Below are positions 12,167-22,989 of a DNA stretch of 64,000 nucleotides, piece after piece. How positions within the stretch are numbered: position 1 is the first letter of the stretch; each line of letters starts with the position of its first letter. Source of the DNA: Tillus elongatus. Lineage: Eukaryota; Arthropoda; Insecta; Coleoptera; Cleridae. The stretch lies in assembly GCA_964006375.1 (NCBI GenBank), contig OZ023265.1, positions 14,801,252-14,865,251 of the forward strand, written 5' to 3'. The notes beneath the pieces were generated by a model. It had not been told where the DNA came from and ran no database searches. It saw only the letters and a list, made by a program, of their open reading frames with translations. Made by a program: the position numbers and the translations under genes.

Positions 12167-13856
12167 CAGACGAGTCAGGACAGGAGCAAGTTCTGGTGCG
12201 CATTTTTTGAGAACAATTGCTGAGATCTCGTCAAGGCCAGAGGCTTTCCTGGTATTAAGAGAAGAGAGCATCTTTCGTAATTTTTTAGTTTTGAAAATGA
12301 TATCCGTCATTTTATGCGCGGCATTGGGGACTGTTGGTTGTTGAACATTTGGAGGTGGGTTGAGAGTGGAATTGCTGGTGAACAACGAGGCAAAAAGGTT
12401 AGCCTTGCCCAGGGTGGTAGAAAAAATGTCATTCTTCTGAGACAAGAGGTGGGAACGTGCTCTTGCAGAAATTATTCCCATTGGATTTATCAAGAGTCCA
12501 GAAGGGTTTGCTGCCGCTGGAGCTTAAGAGGACTTTGCTTTTGATGTGGTTATTAAACGAGTTTTTTGCCTCAGAAAGAATGCGGACAAAGCGGTTTCTT
12601 GCGTCGTTAATACTTGATGGTTTTCTTGCCTGGGATTGTGTGGAAGCGTTTTGTGAGCTTTGATCTTTTCAAGCCTGGCCGTGTCACAGGATTTAGAGAA
12701 CCATGGCTTTTAAGTGGCTGAAGAGGTTTACTGTGTACGTGGAATAAATAATTCCATGCCAGCTGGGATGATTTCGGTGACGTTTTGTGAGATATCAGAG
12801 GGGTCAGGATGAGAGAAGCAGACAGACGCCCATGGAAATCAGGAAAAGTAATACCGCATTTCGTCGCAGTTCGCGGAGTTTTAGTGCCAAACGATACGTG
12901 GGTGTGATGACTGTGTGACCTCTGGTTGCATTGCACAGGAAGCAGTGACCATGCTGTGGTCTGAGCGACCAAGTGGGGCGGTGACTGATGTCTTATAGCA
13001 TTCAGGGTTTGTAGTGAGAAGGAGACCCAAGGGATCTGACCTGTATGTTGGGATTCGAGGAAAGTAAGTAGGTTGCTGAACCATATTGGCTGCAGAATTG
13101 GTGACTGGAAGGCCTCCGCTGCTCTCTCTTGTGGATCGGTTTTTGAAGATCCTAGCCATTCCTTATTATGGATATTGAAGTCACCAAGAATAGTGACCTC
13201 GGAGGAAGGATATTGAAATCAGATGGTAGGTTTTTTCAGAAAGGTAGTCCAAGAGCTGGACAAAGTTGTTGTCAGAAGGTAACTGGTAAATGCAACAGAT
13301 GAATTTAGTTGCAGCCCTGAGAGAGAGCTTCATCCAAAGTATGCCTTTCTTCCAGCTTCCAAATTGGGGAGTCTGGTGCAGGGTAGATTACTATGGACGT
13401 AAGCGCACACATCTCCATGCAATCTAAAGGAAGTAAGGAGCTCATACGCAGGGAAATTAGAGCGATTAGTGGCTGTTTTGGCACTGATTTGGGTTTCGGT
13501 AAGGAAGAGGAGTTGGGGCCTATTAGATTAGAAGAAATGGTGAACAGAGTTCAGGTTAGAATTTAAGCCACATATATTCGAGAAGGATATGTTAAATCTT
13601 AATGCCGGCGCCCCCTGCACACCCCTCTCCCGGAGATCCGACTGGAGAGGTATTTTAACTGCGGAATCTTTTGTACAAGGAGGAGCCATCATCATTTTTG
13701 TTTATAAGGGAAACCGACACATACACCAGAACCGGAAACCTCCGTTGGGACTTCAACGGCCCCTTGATGTAAGGGTGGTACCTCCTCGGGCGTGAAATAA
13801 ATCCTATACTATCACGTAAAGGAAAAGTCCACTATCACCTCCCAAAAGAAGTTGAA
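12167..13856 (-). mobile_element. non-LTR retrotransposon L1a, copy 1: 5' half
   Basis: Read on the minus strand, it starts near 13856 with the same 5' leader as copy 3 (GTGATAGT, CACGCCCGAGGAGGTACC). It continues through the endonuclease region (equivalents of GDFN, LGRSDH at about 13175-12930) into the start of the RT (TDIIFKT, LNTRKASGLDEI, PELAPVLTRL) and stops abruptly after CTGACTCGTCTG at 12167. Several frameshifts break the frame. LINE copies usually lose their 5' end; this one keeps it and lost the 3' half, so a later deletion or rearrangement is likely. Confidence 0.75.
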
Positions 13857-14971
13857 GTATCTGGTATCTCTTTGGATTTGTTGCTGTGCCCAGTGACAAA
13901 ATAGTCGCCTTTGATAATCATCATTGTACAATTCTTGAAGGAATTGAATATGGTATGAGTGAAATTAGTTTTTACGTAAAATTCGTAAAAGAGAGGTCTT
14001 ACAGATATCAATTTCCCTTGCTTTTTTCTTGAGCTGATATGAGGGTCTTTTATCACTTTCAAATTTACTATTAACACTTTCTGTTCGTTCAACACAGGCT
14101 TGGTTCTCTCAGTCTTTTTGTACCCTGTGCTGCCCGTTTCGTCAAAACGTCACATCAGTCTCTCAAAAGCGCTTTTGCGTAGTTGTCTTCTATTGTGATA
14201 TTTCTCATGATAGATTCTTGTCGCGAATAAACAGTGTTTGTTACTTGCCCTTAACACACAAATCATGTCAATCATTTCTTCTCTAGAGAAATTCATTTTA
14301 GCGTCTTATTATAATTCAAATAACTACTCGATAGTTTAACACCCAATATCTCAGTAAATACTGGTTGTAGGTACAGCGAATACTTCATGAAACTTAAAGA
14401 ACATTTTGTATCGAAATAGATTATAATGTGCAGAGTATTCAATTTGAATTTCTCGAGAAAACTTGACCCCAGTGTGTTTACTTACCCTGTATAGTGTTTT
14501 CAAGACATTCTTTCTGTATTGATTGAGATTGAAAAAAGAACACCTTTCCGATTTTTGGCATGATCGTGTTGCATGCCAACAGATTAATGAAGATACAGAC
14601 CGTCAAATGTGCCTCTGATGTTTTAGAAAAGTGGTTGTAACTTTTGAGCGACTCTGTAGACCAGAACAACTATACACTGGATGAATCGGCAAAACAAGGA
14701 ATTCAAAAATGAGACAATATACAGGCTGTACCATTTATAAATTTTAAGTTTTGGTTGTATCTAATTTATGCAACACCCTGTATATGCAAACATAATTTTA
14801 GTTTGTAGCTAACGTTAGTACCTGCAACTTTTGTTCCAACATTTTTTATTATTGAATAATAAAGGAGATGTTGAACTTGAACGCACTCTTGGACAATCCT
14901 TTATGTACAGGCAAGTCAAGTATATCTAACAGTAATAAGAAAATCACACAAGAGGGTCGTAAGAAACAATA

Positions 14972-14972
<1 letters not shown>
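13857..14972. other. unassigned
   Basis: No recognisable gene. Frames at 13835-14095 and 14478-14669 on the minus strand have no domain. Two short ACAGGxTGT/TATACAG-type mariner end motifs occur (ATACAGGCTGTACC at 14720, ACACCCTGTATAT at 14772), possibly termini of small mariner-derived elements. Confidence 0.3.

Positions 14973-15056
<84 letters not shown>
14973..15056. repeat. (TA)n microsatellite, left half
   Basis: About 84 bp of pure (TA)n. With 17401-17480 it formed one array before the mariner-type element inserted: the element ends CAGGCTG and CAGCCTG join directly to TA on both sides. Confidence 0.9.
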
Positions 15057-15059
<3 letters not shown>

Positions 15060-15322
15060 GCTGTTTCAAAAAACATGCACCATCGCTCGTGGGGCAATTC
15101 CTTACTAAAAAATAAGAAAAAAAGTTCCTGTGCACATGGGCCCGGAAACGCATAGTTTCCAATATACACGGAGTTGAATTTTATCTTTTTTTAAATTTTT
15201 TATAAATAATTTCAAAACCACTGGACTGATTTTAATGAAACTTGAAACTTGAAAGTGTATTATGAAAGTGCATATTTTCAAGTGAAAATCTACTTACAAC
15301 TGCGTCAGTGGCGTGCGTACGG
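15057..15322 (+). repeat. left terminal inverted repeat of mariner-type element
   Basis: 266 bp, from CAGGCTGTTTCAAAAAACAT through GGGCCCGGAAACGCATAG to GGCGTGCGTACGG. It is nearly collinear with the complement of 17135-17400, with a few substitutions and small indels (an added AACTTG near 15245). TIRs of this length are unusual for classical mariners (about 30 bp) but seen in some Tc1/mariner lineages. Confidence 0.9.
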
Positions 15323-15472
15323 CAGTTCTCTAAATTCTACAATTTTGAAGTGCTTTGTAGGCGTCAAAAGAGTTTTCGTGCTATTCTTTAAATTTTGATA
15401 CGGTGCAGTATTTTCGTTTTTAGTTATTTGTTGATACTGAGCTGCTCATTAATATTATTTCCTCCTCTCAAG

Positions 15473-16552
15473 ATGGTTTTCATTAAGTACACTTCAGCGG
15501 ATTTGACTGATATGTTGTTAATTTATGGACAAACAAATCAAAATGTTAGACAAGCTGTGCGAGTTTATCAGGAAACTTATCCGCAAAGAAGAATTCCTGA
15601 CAAAAATATTTTCCCATGTATTGTAAGACATTTGAGAGAAGCTGGTTCTTTAAAACCTTTAAAAGCTGACTCTGGACGCAGAAGATACCGCCGAACTGTA
15701 CGAGTTGAAGAGGCAATATTAAATATAGTTGAACGTGATCCTAGTACAAGTACGAGAATTATTGCCACCGAACTGGGTAATATTTCGGCATCATCAGTTC
15801 ACAGAACTCTGAAGGATCAAAGTTTATATCTCTATCATTTTACACGTGTCCAGGAACTTCTACCTAGAGACTTTCAACCAAGGGTAATGTTTTGTCAGTG
15901 GTTCTTAAACAAACTTAGGCACGACCAACATTTTTCTAAACGTGTACTATTTACTGATGAGGCGTCATTTACGCGAAAAGGTATCGTAAATTTTCACAAT
16001 TTACATACATGGGCCGATGAAAACCCACACTCTCTAAGAGTTGCAAATTCGCAGTATCAATTTTCCATCAATATTTGGGCTGCTATTATTGAAAATCACA
16101 TAATTGGTCCTGTTGTTCTACCGAATCGTCTTGACCATGAATCATATTTAAACTTTTTACAAAATGATTTGCCGTTGTTACTACCGCTTTTTATGAGAAA
16201 TGGTACAATGTGGTTCCAGCATGATGGTGCGCCCGCACATTTTGCAGCAGTTGTAAGAACATATTTAGCCAACACATACGGTCACCGATGGATTGGTCGT
16301 GGAGGTCCGGTGTCATGGCCACCTCGATCTCCGGACCTGAATCCTCTCAATTTTTATTTGTGGGGTCATTTAAAAGAAATAGTGTATAAAACACCAGTAA
16401 ATACACGAGAAGAATTGTTGGGAAGAATAGAATATGCATCTGACAGCATTAGAGAAGATCAAAATATTTGCAGAAGAGTAAGAAGATCTTTGCGCAGAAG
16501 GTTAAATAATTGTAACGACGCTAATGGTGGTCACTTTCAACATTTTCTTTAG
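15473..16552 (+). CDS. mariner-type transposase, third catalytic Asp replaced
   Basis: Cut-and-paste transposase, 359 codons from ATG 15473; the frame is open from 15395, but MVFIKYTSADL is where similarity to the other copies begins. Residues about 5-60 form a DUF4817-like helix-turn-helix (LTDMLLIYGQTNQN, YPQRRIPDKNIFPCIVRHLR, EAGS). The RNase H-like catalytic domain has FTDEASF (D162), WFQHDGAPAHF (D251) and WPPRSPDLNPLNFYLWGHLK. The third acidic residue should sit 41 residues after the second but is Asn (N293, codon AAT at 16349-16351). The reading frame is otherwise undamaged. Known chemistry needs three carboxylates to hold the metal ions, so this copy is predicted inactive. The change is one G-to-A transition from an Asp codon. 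Confidence 0.9.
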   Translation: MVFIKYTSADLTDMLLIYGQTNQNVRQAVRVYQETYPQRRIPDKNIFPCIVRHLREAGSLKPLKADSGRRRYRRTVRVEEAILNIVERDPSTSTRIIATELGNISASSVHRTLKDQSLYLYHFTRVQELLPRDFQPRVMFCQWFLNKLRHDQHFSKRVLFTDEASFTRKGIVNFHNLHTWADENPHSLRVANSQYQFSINIWAAIIENHIIGPVVLPNRLDHESYLNFLQNDLPLLLPLFMRNGTMWFQHDGAPAHFAAVVRTYLANTYGHRWIGRGGPVSWPPRSPDLNPLNFYLWGHLKEIVYKTPVNTREELLGRIEYASDSIREDQNICRRVRRSLRRRLNNCNDANGGHFQHFL

Positions 16553-16799
16553 CTTTGTTATTAAAGTCAATTGAGTAATGTACAAAAAACAAGAGTTTGG
16601 AAAAATCATGGTGTCTTTACGATTACTTTTTTCATTTTTTATTTTTATTTTTTATTTATAATTTTTTATCAATGTTTGTAATATTCATTTCAATGTTTAT
16701 CACCAATAAGTTTTACGTAGGTTAGTTATTTGCACGTTTATTGCTGTAATGTTTACTGTATGTTTTGTTTTTCATATTCTTATGGTTGCAGTAAACATA

Positions 16800-16949
<150 letters not shown>

Positions 16950-17134
16950 GCCGACTAATCGGTACTTTGCCCCCTTTTATAAAATTAATCATATCTCCTA
17001 GGGGATACCCTGAACGAAAAAATATCAAGAGGTAGCTTTTGTGGCTTATGTAATAAGCTTCATAACTGATGTATCAAAATTGGAAAAAGACAGTGGCGCA
17101 CATATTTTTCCCCAAATGAATTTTTACAGTTACC

Positions 17135-17397
17135 CCGTACGCACGCCACTGACGCAGTTGTAAGTAGATTTTCACTTGAAAATTTGCACTTTCATAATAC
17201 ACTTTCAAGTTCCAAGTTTCATTAAAATCAATCCAGTGGTTTTGAAATTATTTATAAAAAATTAAAAAAAAAATAAAATTCAACTCCCTGTATATTGGAA
17301 ACTATGCGTTTCCGGGCCCATGTGCACAGTAACTTTTTTTTTTATTTTTTAGTAAGGAATGGCTCCACGAGCGATGGTGCATGTTTTTTGAAACAGC

Positions 17398-17400
<3 letters not shown>
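17135..17400 (-). repeat. right terminal inverted repeat of mariner-type element
   Basis: 266 bp, inverted partner of 15057-15322, from CCGTACGCACGCC to the outer end CAGCCTG at 17400, directly joined to (TA)n. Confidence 0.9.

Positions 17401-17480
<80 letters not shown>
17401..17480. repeat. (TA)n microsatellite, right half
   Basis: About 80 bp of (TA)n continuing the array interrupted by the mariner-type element. Confidence 0.9.
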
Positions 17481-17481
<1 letters not shown>

Positions 17482-17529
17482 GCACTGTTGGGGTTGCTCA
17501 AGGGGTCAATCAAGTTCATTGTTGTTATT

Positions 17530-17630
17530 ATTAACTCGCTAACATTGTTACCAAAACCATCGTCAGGTCTGAAGATGCGTTGTGGTGAATTGGGTGCTAT
17601 AAAGTGTTTTTATTCAAATTAAGGTTAAAT
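17530..17630 (+). repeat. decayed Penelope-type 3' end
   Basis: CGCTAACATTGTTACCAAAA, CCATCGTCAGGTCTGAAGAT and GTTGTGGTGAATTGGGTGCT align with the foldback at 35198-35284 and with 57383-57460. The CTGATGA box is lost (ATTAACT instead) but the CGTCAGG cleavage-site region is kept. Probably a solo or truncated terminus. Confidence 0.5.
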
Positions 17631-17650
17631 TCACATCTATCTCTTAGAAC

Positions 17651-18017
17651 CTCGGTGGTTCAAGGGTAAGAACGTGTGCCTCTGAACCAAAAGGTACTGG
17701 GATCGATCCCAGGGTACTCCTTTCACTTTTTCAGTACAAACTGTAACATTAACATCAGCCGAGGTTCTGGCATTGTATTTGAGCAAGTTAAGTGTTTGCA
17801 CGTTCCGCCCTTCGGAGGGGGCGTAAAGCCGTCGGTCCCGTGTCCATGCAATGTTGGGCACGTTAAAGATCCCTACCCTCCTTAGAGAAAGGCAGAGGTT
17901 CGGCAAAATTTCCAGGATATCGAGGTGAAACTGCTCCCTGGCGTCGGTGATTGGCCATAGTCGCGGAAATAGGCCGACGTTAAAGAAACAAAGCGCGCAC
18001 ACACACACACACACACA
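17651..18017 (+). mobile_element. tRNA-derived SINE, full-length-looking copy
   Basis: The pol III head has an A box in CTCGGTGGTTCAAGGG and a B box in GGGATCGATCCCAGGG. A long conserved body follows (GTAAAGCCGTCGGTCCC, GGGCACGTTAAAGATCCC, GGCGTCGGTGATTGGCCATA). The 3' tail is (AC)n at 17999-18017. Similar imperfect sequences ACATCTATCTCTTAGAAC and ACATCTATTTCTCTTAACAA flank it, consistent with a target-site duplication. A second copy is at 63361-63718 (minus) and a fragment at 58084-58238. Frames in the body are not genes. Confidence 0.8.
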
Positions 18018-18645
18018 TCTATTTCTCTTAACAACATATGTGACAGGACCACGCTGTAAGTACAGGGAAGGGATTTGTAGTGTCTTATGTGCTATGCGAC
18101 TCTAGTCAATCGCCGATATAGTTTTGAGGTTTTAGAGAAACGCAGCGTTGGGACTATTTTGCTTAGATTTGTATCCGGTTGCAAAACAAATTTTCATCGC
18201 GATTGTAACGACGAGGTTAGTTATAGGAACAGGAAATGTAACAGACCGTTAGTGCTTCGTGAGTTCCAGAGTTTGCTGTTGTTTAATATTACATTTGGAA
18301 AATTGTGTAATAATTACTGTAAAACTCATCACAATGCAACGAGTTGTACAGAACGATGAAAGCTTCGGATTAGCAGCTTTACTGCAGTTCGAAAACACAA
18401 TAAAACAAGAGAGGGCGAGAATAGTTTGTTGGTGATGCGCTTTTGATTGTGAAGTGTAAAATCTAAAAGCGATTATTACGGTGTTTAGACACATATTGGT
18501 GATAACGGGAATTTACAAAGATTAATATCGAACTGGCAGAAAACATAATTGAGATGGCTACGGGTTTCGATAATTATTTCATTTATATAGTTCAAGAACT
18601 AGTTAGTAATATCCCCAAATTTAGTGGAAAAAAGACAGCGACAGA
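18018..18645. other. unassigned
   Basis: The frame 18087-18359 has no recognisable domain and no second copy in the window. I see no supportable gene, although GC content and complexity are higher than in the surrounding repeats. Confidence 0.3.
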
Positions 18646-18935
18646 AGAAAAAAACTCATATTTCAATCACGGCAACCTCATTTTTCCTCAAACCTGTTAC
18701 AGAATTAGAAATCACATCATGTATAAACAAATATAAAAACTCGTCATCTACCACTCATGATAATATTACTAACCAAATTACCAAACTATTTTACAAACTC
18801 CTTATTCCAGCTATGTTACCTGTAATTAATCTCGCATTATCAAATGGAGTTTTTCTAAATACATATAAATTATCTACAGTAATCACGCTTTTTAAATCGG
18901 ATGATAAAACCATACAACTACACGCCCATTTCACA
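18646..18935 (+). pseudogene. CR1-like LINE reverse-transcriptase fragment (pre-finger region)
   Basis: The frame includes FFLKPVTELEITSCINKYKN, SSSTTHDNITNQITKLF, PVINLALSNGVFLN and LSTVITLFKSDDK. This is the typical order at the start of CR1/Daphne-type RTs (PVTExEI..I..LK..KS.G.D.I......LK, IN.SL..G.FP..LK.A.V.PLFKKGD). The catalytic motifs are absent, so it is a short fragment. Upstream and downstream homology ends without a clear element boundary. Confidence 0.6.
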
Positions 18936-19151
18936 GTAACTAACTTTACTGGAAATAGTTCGAAATAACAACAAAATACGCACTCCCAGCTATCAGGCCT
19001 AAAAAGCCGTGAAGCTGGATTTTTAAAATTTGGTTTTGATAGTGAAAAATATTCGTATCTTACAATCTCACAAATTGGGGAAAAACAAAATTGTCATGCT
19101 GTTATCCACAATTCAAGTAGGAACTACTATATTGGACGTACATGAAAGAGT

Positions 19152-19156
<5 letters not shown>

Positions 19157-19224
<68 letters not shown>
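19157..19224. repeat. (TA)n microsatellite
   Basis: About 68 bp of (TA)n, immediately followed by the TGTTGCG end of a probable solo LTR. Confidence 0.9.
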
Positions 19225-19230
<6 letters not shown>

Positions 19231-19598
19231 CGTTTTCGCCGGGTTCTGGATAAGTGAGACTTTAAAATTTAACAAAACAACTTTATTTACTCTCTAAATA
19301 TGGATACAATAAAAGTTATAGAATCTCTCTCTTACAAAACACTTAGTTTATCTGGCCTTACAATCACTAATCTGCACACAAGTCGCTATACTGGAACTAC
19401 AGTCGCTACTCTATAACACTTCACACTGGTTACTGCTTCTTAGAGTCACTTCAACATTATCTAATTGAACTGAACTGAACTGGCTTACACCTTCCACCCG
19501 TCGTACCTTCCAACTCGTTTCTGGAGTGTTCCATTCCAGAATGTTCCAGGACTTTTGCTAGAAGGTTCTGTAAATACAGAACGGCACCGTGTGTATAC
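19225..19598 (-). mobile_element. probable solo LTR related to the 21.9-25.3 kb gypsy element
   Basis: The end TGTTGCG, the following GGGTTCTGGATAAGTGAGAC and the AAAACAACTTTATTTAC stretch parallel TGTTACG, GGGTTCTGGATTTGTTAAC and CTAATTTATTTTAACC of the LTR at 21910. The TTCCATTCCAGAATGTTCCAGG segment parallels CCTTCCAGAAATATCATTCC. On the minus strand a polyadenylation signal (AATAAAG) precedes the 3' end, as expected. A plausible outer boundary is TGTATACACACGG at about 19598. No internal region or second LTR is adjacent. The far boundary and target duplication are uncertain. Confidence 0.5.
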
Positions 19599-19712
19599 AG
19601 GGGGATGTATATACAGGATGATACGAATGTGGTCATGACTCCTATGTTACACAAGAGGTGTTTCTCGTACTATAAGTTCTATCTACGTATACAGGGTGTA
19701 AGGATTCTCTGC

Positions 19713-19714
<2 letters not shown>

Positions 19715-19790
<76 letters not shown>
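19715..19790. repeat. (TA)n microsatellite
   Basis: About 76 bp of (TA)n after ACAGGGTGTAAGGATTCTCT. The overlapping Tyr-Ile frames are artefacts. Confidence 0.9.
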
Positions 19791-19793
<3 letters not shown>

Positions 19794-20034
19794 AATTCAC
19801 TAAAACAAGCACTTGTGAAGCCACGGTAAAAGTCTACGACTGTATTAAATATGGACGGGTTTCACTAAGTTAGGGCAAGAACAAACAACCAAATATGCTG
19901 TTTAAATTGAATTAAGTCTTAAAACTTTCACCTCCTCTTTATCAGATTATTTTATATACAAAAACTCGCTAAAGAAACATCGGAATTACAACAATATGAT
20001 TAGATAACGGTAAAGTGAAAAGAGATTAAAAAAA

Positions 20035-20130
20035 AAGTAAAGTCACTCACTAGGATTAGAACTCGTCATGTAGGAGTCCATTATCCGATGTAGACGCCTC
20101 AGGCAACTTGGCTACGCTCGACATGTATGT
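20035..20130 (-). repeat. possible tRNA-derived SINE head, minus strand
   Basis: On the minus strand an A-box-like stretch (GTAGCCAAGTTGCCTGAGGC) is followed by a B-box-like stretch (GACGAGTTCTAATCCTAGTG). Spacing is that of a tRNA-type pol III promoter. The head differs from the SINE at 17651, so it would be a separate family or a tRNA pseudogene. Confidence 0.4.
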
Positions 20131-20329
20131 ACTAGTAGGTATTTCTCGTAATACATGTTAATCGTCTAACGTCTACTATTTACACAAAACAATTTTGATT
20201 TACAATGGATTTTTTGCTCATATTTTAAAGAAATAAGGAAAAAACGATTTAGACACATATCCAGGAGCTCGTTAGTCATTTATTGTCGTATTTTTCGCTC
20301 AGATTCGTACTCCTACCATCATAGTTATT

Positions 20330-20906
<577 letters not shown>

Positions 20907-21865
20907 TGTGGGCTTAACTACGTACTTAACCTCGACCAAATTTGTTTACTTATTTATCAAATGTAAAAACCATAAAGTGCTGTTGTTTCACAAACATAAA
21001 TTATTGTTTTATAAGGTGTTTTATGTAAATGATGATTGTTCAACATATGCTGAAAAATATCATTATTGCGATGGTTATAATTAATATTTTTGATAAAACA
21101 TCAAAACATTAATTTTATGCATACACATAAAAAAGCGAGAGACAAGCAATTTTAGGAGTGAGGAGGAGGGAGAAAAAAAGGGTAGGAGGCATTTGCGGTT
21201 ACGTCAGCAAATTACCTGTGCCATTTTAGCAGCCGCCCAAACTGGAATGGATGTTTGTTTCAATTTATATTTCACAATGTATATTATGCTTTCAGTAGAA
21301 ATTTTAATAAATACAGCAAATCTTCTTTCGTCTGCTGTGGTTGACAGAATAAAGCTAATATTAACGACAAAGCCTCACTGCTTCCCTCGCCATATTGCAA
21401 TAGCGCGCCGTTTGTATTTTCCACAAACTGTTGTTTGTACTTCTTATTTCTTTTCCATAATGTTGTTATTAAAATATATTTCAGTTAGATATAATCCGCC
21501 TTAAGGCTTTCCTTTAAAAGGAGCAATTAAGTTTTGAGATGCCGGCTTATTGTAATATGAATTGTTTTGTAGAATATGTTATAAGTAGAAGAATGACCGT
21601 TGAAACGTTTAATTGAATGGGTCACGTTATTGTTTTAAAAATAACTTTTGCTCTAAATATTATAAGTTTATTGTTTTACAAATATTAAACGTTTTGGTAC
21701 TAGAGCTGCTGTTCTCCTTTTCTGTCGAGGTTTTTTCATACTAAGAAAAGTCTAGACACAGCCAGTCCGTTATAATAGTGCATTTCCATAGAAATGGTCT
21801 ACGCAATTTCGTTTTTAACGAAAATTATATAGGTGTCAAGAAGTTTTATCGAATATAGTCTGGAA
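20907..21865. other. unassigned
   Basis: The frame 21193-21504 (MRLRQQITCAILAAAQTGMD and onward) has no domain I recognise. A degenerate foldback-family terminus lies at 21752-21800 (GACACAGCCAGTCCGTTATA, ATAGTGCATTTCCATAG). Nothing else can be supported. Confidence 0.3.
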
Positions 21866-21909
21866 AATATTTTCGCTAGCAGCTTGAAAATCCCACTTCT
21901 GACACCAGT
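21866..21909 (-). repeat. duplicate gypsy leader/PBS segment outside the 3' LTR
   Basis: ATATTTTCGCTAGCAGCTTG, AAAATCCCACTTCTGACACC matches 24867-24910, the segment just inside the 5' LTR. It lies outside the 3' LTR, where only flanking DNA is expected. This implies LTR-internal-LTR-internal tandem structure with the second internal region truncated near 21850. Confidence 0.75.
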
Positions 21910-22349
21910 TGTTACGCTCTAGGGGGTTCTGGATTTGTTAACTTACAAAACACAGCTTTTCAAACTACTAATTTATTTTAACCAACTATTTTCCAACACC
22001 AGTATCAACTAAAATAATTATCTCTTACTAAATGTTCATATAACTATAATCCACTATTCGCCTTCTATGATCGCTTCTTATACACCAACACTTACTGCTG
22101 ACTCGCTTAGTACTCTATGATCACTTATTCTACACCACACTAATTCAACACTGAACTAACTTACTATGTGTACCGTTCGCCTATTTATACTGTCCATAGA
22201 GATTATACACCTTTTACAATATTCTACACCTGTCACTTCTGGTCCCTTCCAGAAATATCATTCCAGAGTGTTCGCTGTTACCAACACACTACAACTGATC
22301 ATAGAAGTAACAAAGTCCATAAACATAATTCTCATAGACAAATGTGACA
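21910..22349 (-). repeat. LTR of Ty3/gypsy element (3' LTR of the retained unit)
   Basis: About 440 bp with terminal TGTTACG and TGTGACA on the plus strand, i.e. TGTCACA...CGTAACA in element orientation. Homologous throughout to 24911-25324 (shared ACTATTCGCCTTCTATGATC or close variant, CTACACCACACTAATTCAAC, CGCCTATTTATACTGTCCAT). The two LTRs differ by many substitutions and indels, so the element is not young or has recombined. The region TATTTATACTG may include the promoter TATA (TATAAATA on the coding strand). Confidence 0.85.
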
Positions 22350-22665
22350 CTGCCCCCCTCTTATATTCGATCGTTCCGGTTGAATTCTGACATTTCTTGG
22401 TATGGCGTAAGTCTGAGTATATGGACCACCTTCATCTCGCTCTTCGGGCTCCTCCGAATGCGATAGAAAACGCCACTGATTCTTTTGACCCCCTTATAAG
22501 GACCCTCTCATAATTTCTGTAGTTTCGGCGACCGTCCCTTGTGTCGTACTGGATTGTAGAACCACACTCGATCTTCTTTAAAACCAGCTGAATTAGCTCG
22601 CACGTCATAACGGATCTTTATGCAGTCGCTTTCTATTCGTAAATGCATTACGACAGCAAAGTTGA
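22350..22665 (-). pseudogene. gypsy integrase C-terminal fragment
   Basis: Minus-strand translation runs SDCIKIRYDVRANSAGFKED, then RVWFYNPVRHKGRSPKLQ, a stop at 22495 region, EGPYKGVKRISGVFYRIRR and KMKVVHI-like EMKVVHILRLTPYQ. This is the end of Ty3/gypsy integrase (GFxxxDxVWLYNPxxxxGxSPKLQ..WEGPY). The stop replaces the conserved Trp before EGPY, one G-to-A change. It lies just inside the 3' LTR, as the end of pol should, but RT, RNase H and the integrase core are missing between it and protease. Confidence 0.8.
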
Positions 22666-22989
22666 TGATTTTCCTTCTCGTGAATATGTCGAAGCTTTCT
22701 TCAAGATAAATTCTTACGTGGTATTGACTCTTCTGTGTAGTTGTTCTCGTTCTGGTGTGTCTACTTGCAAAAATATCTCAGCGGGTTCTTTTCACCTCGT
22801 CGACATCGGCTCTGTTCCAACAAATGTGTTCACAGACTATTTTCTGGGTTGGCTTCACATTTACATGGTATGATCTGGTATTTCTCTCATAACTTCTTCT
22901 CCACTTGCTGCTGGCTGAGTAACTGGGACGTCTACTCCTCTCACAGCTATCTTCACTGGAATGCTACTTTCACGGCAGACGTTGCTATT

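Noticed and set aside
12081..12663. Plus-strand frames of 68-87 codons
   Set aside because: Antisense shadows of L1a copy 1, whose coding strand is minus.
17637..18014. Minus-strand 125-codon frame, and the matching 143-codon frame at 63364-63795
   Set aside because: Both lie across the SINE body, an RNA gene derivative; their similarity to each other only reflects the SINE.
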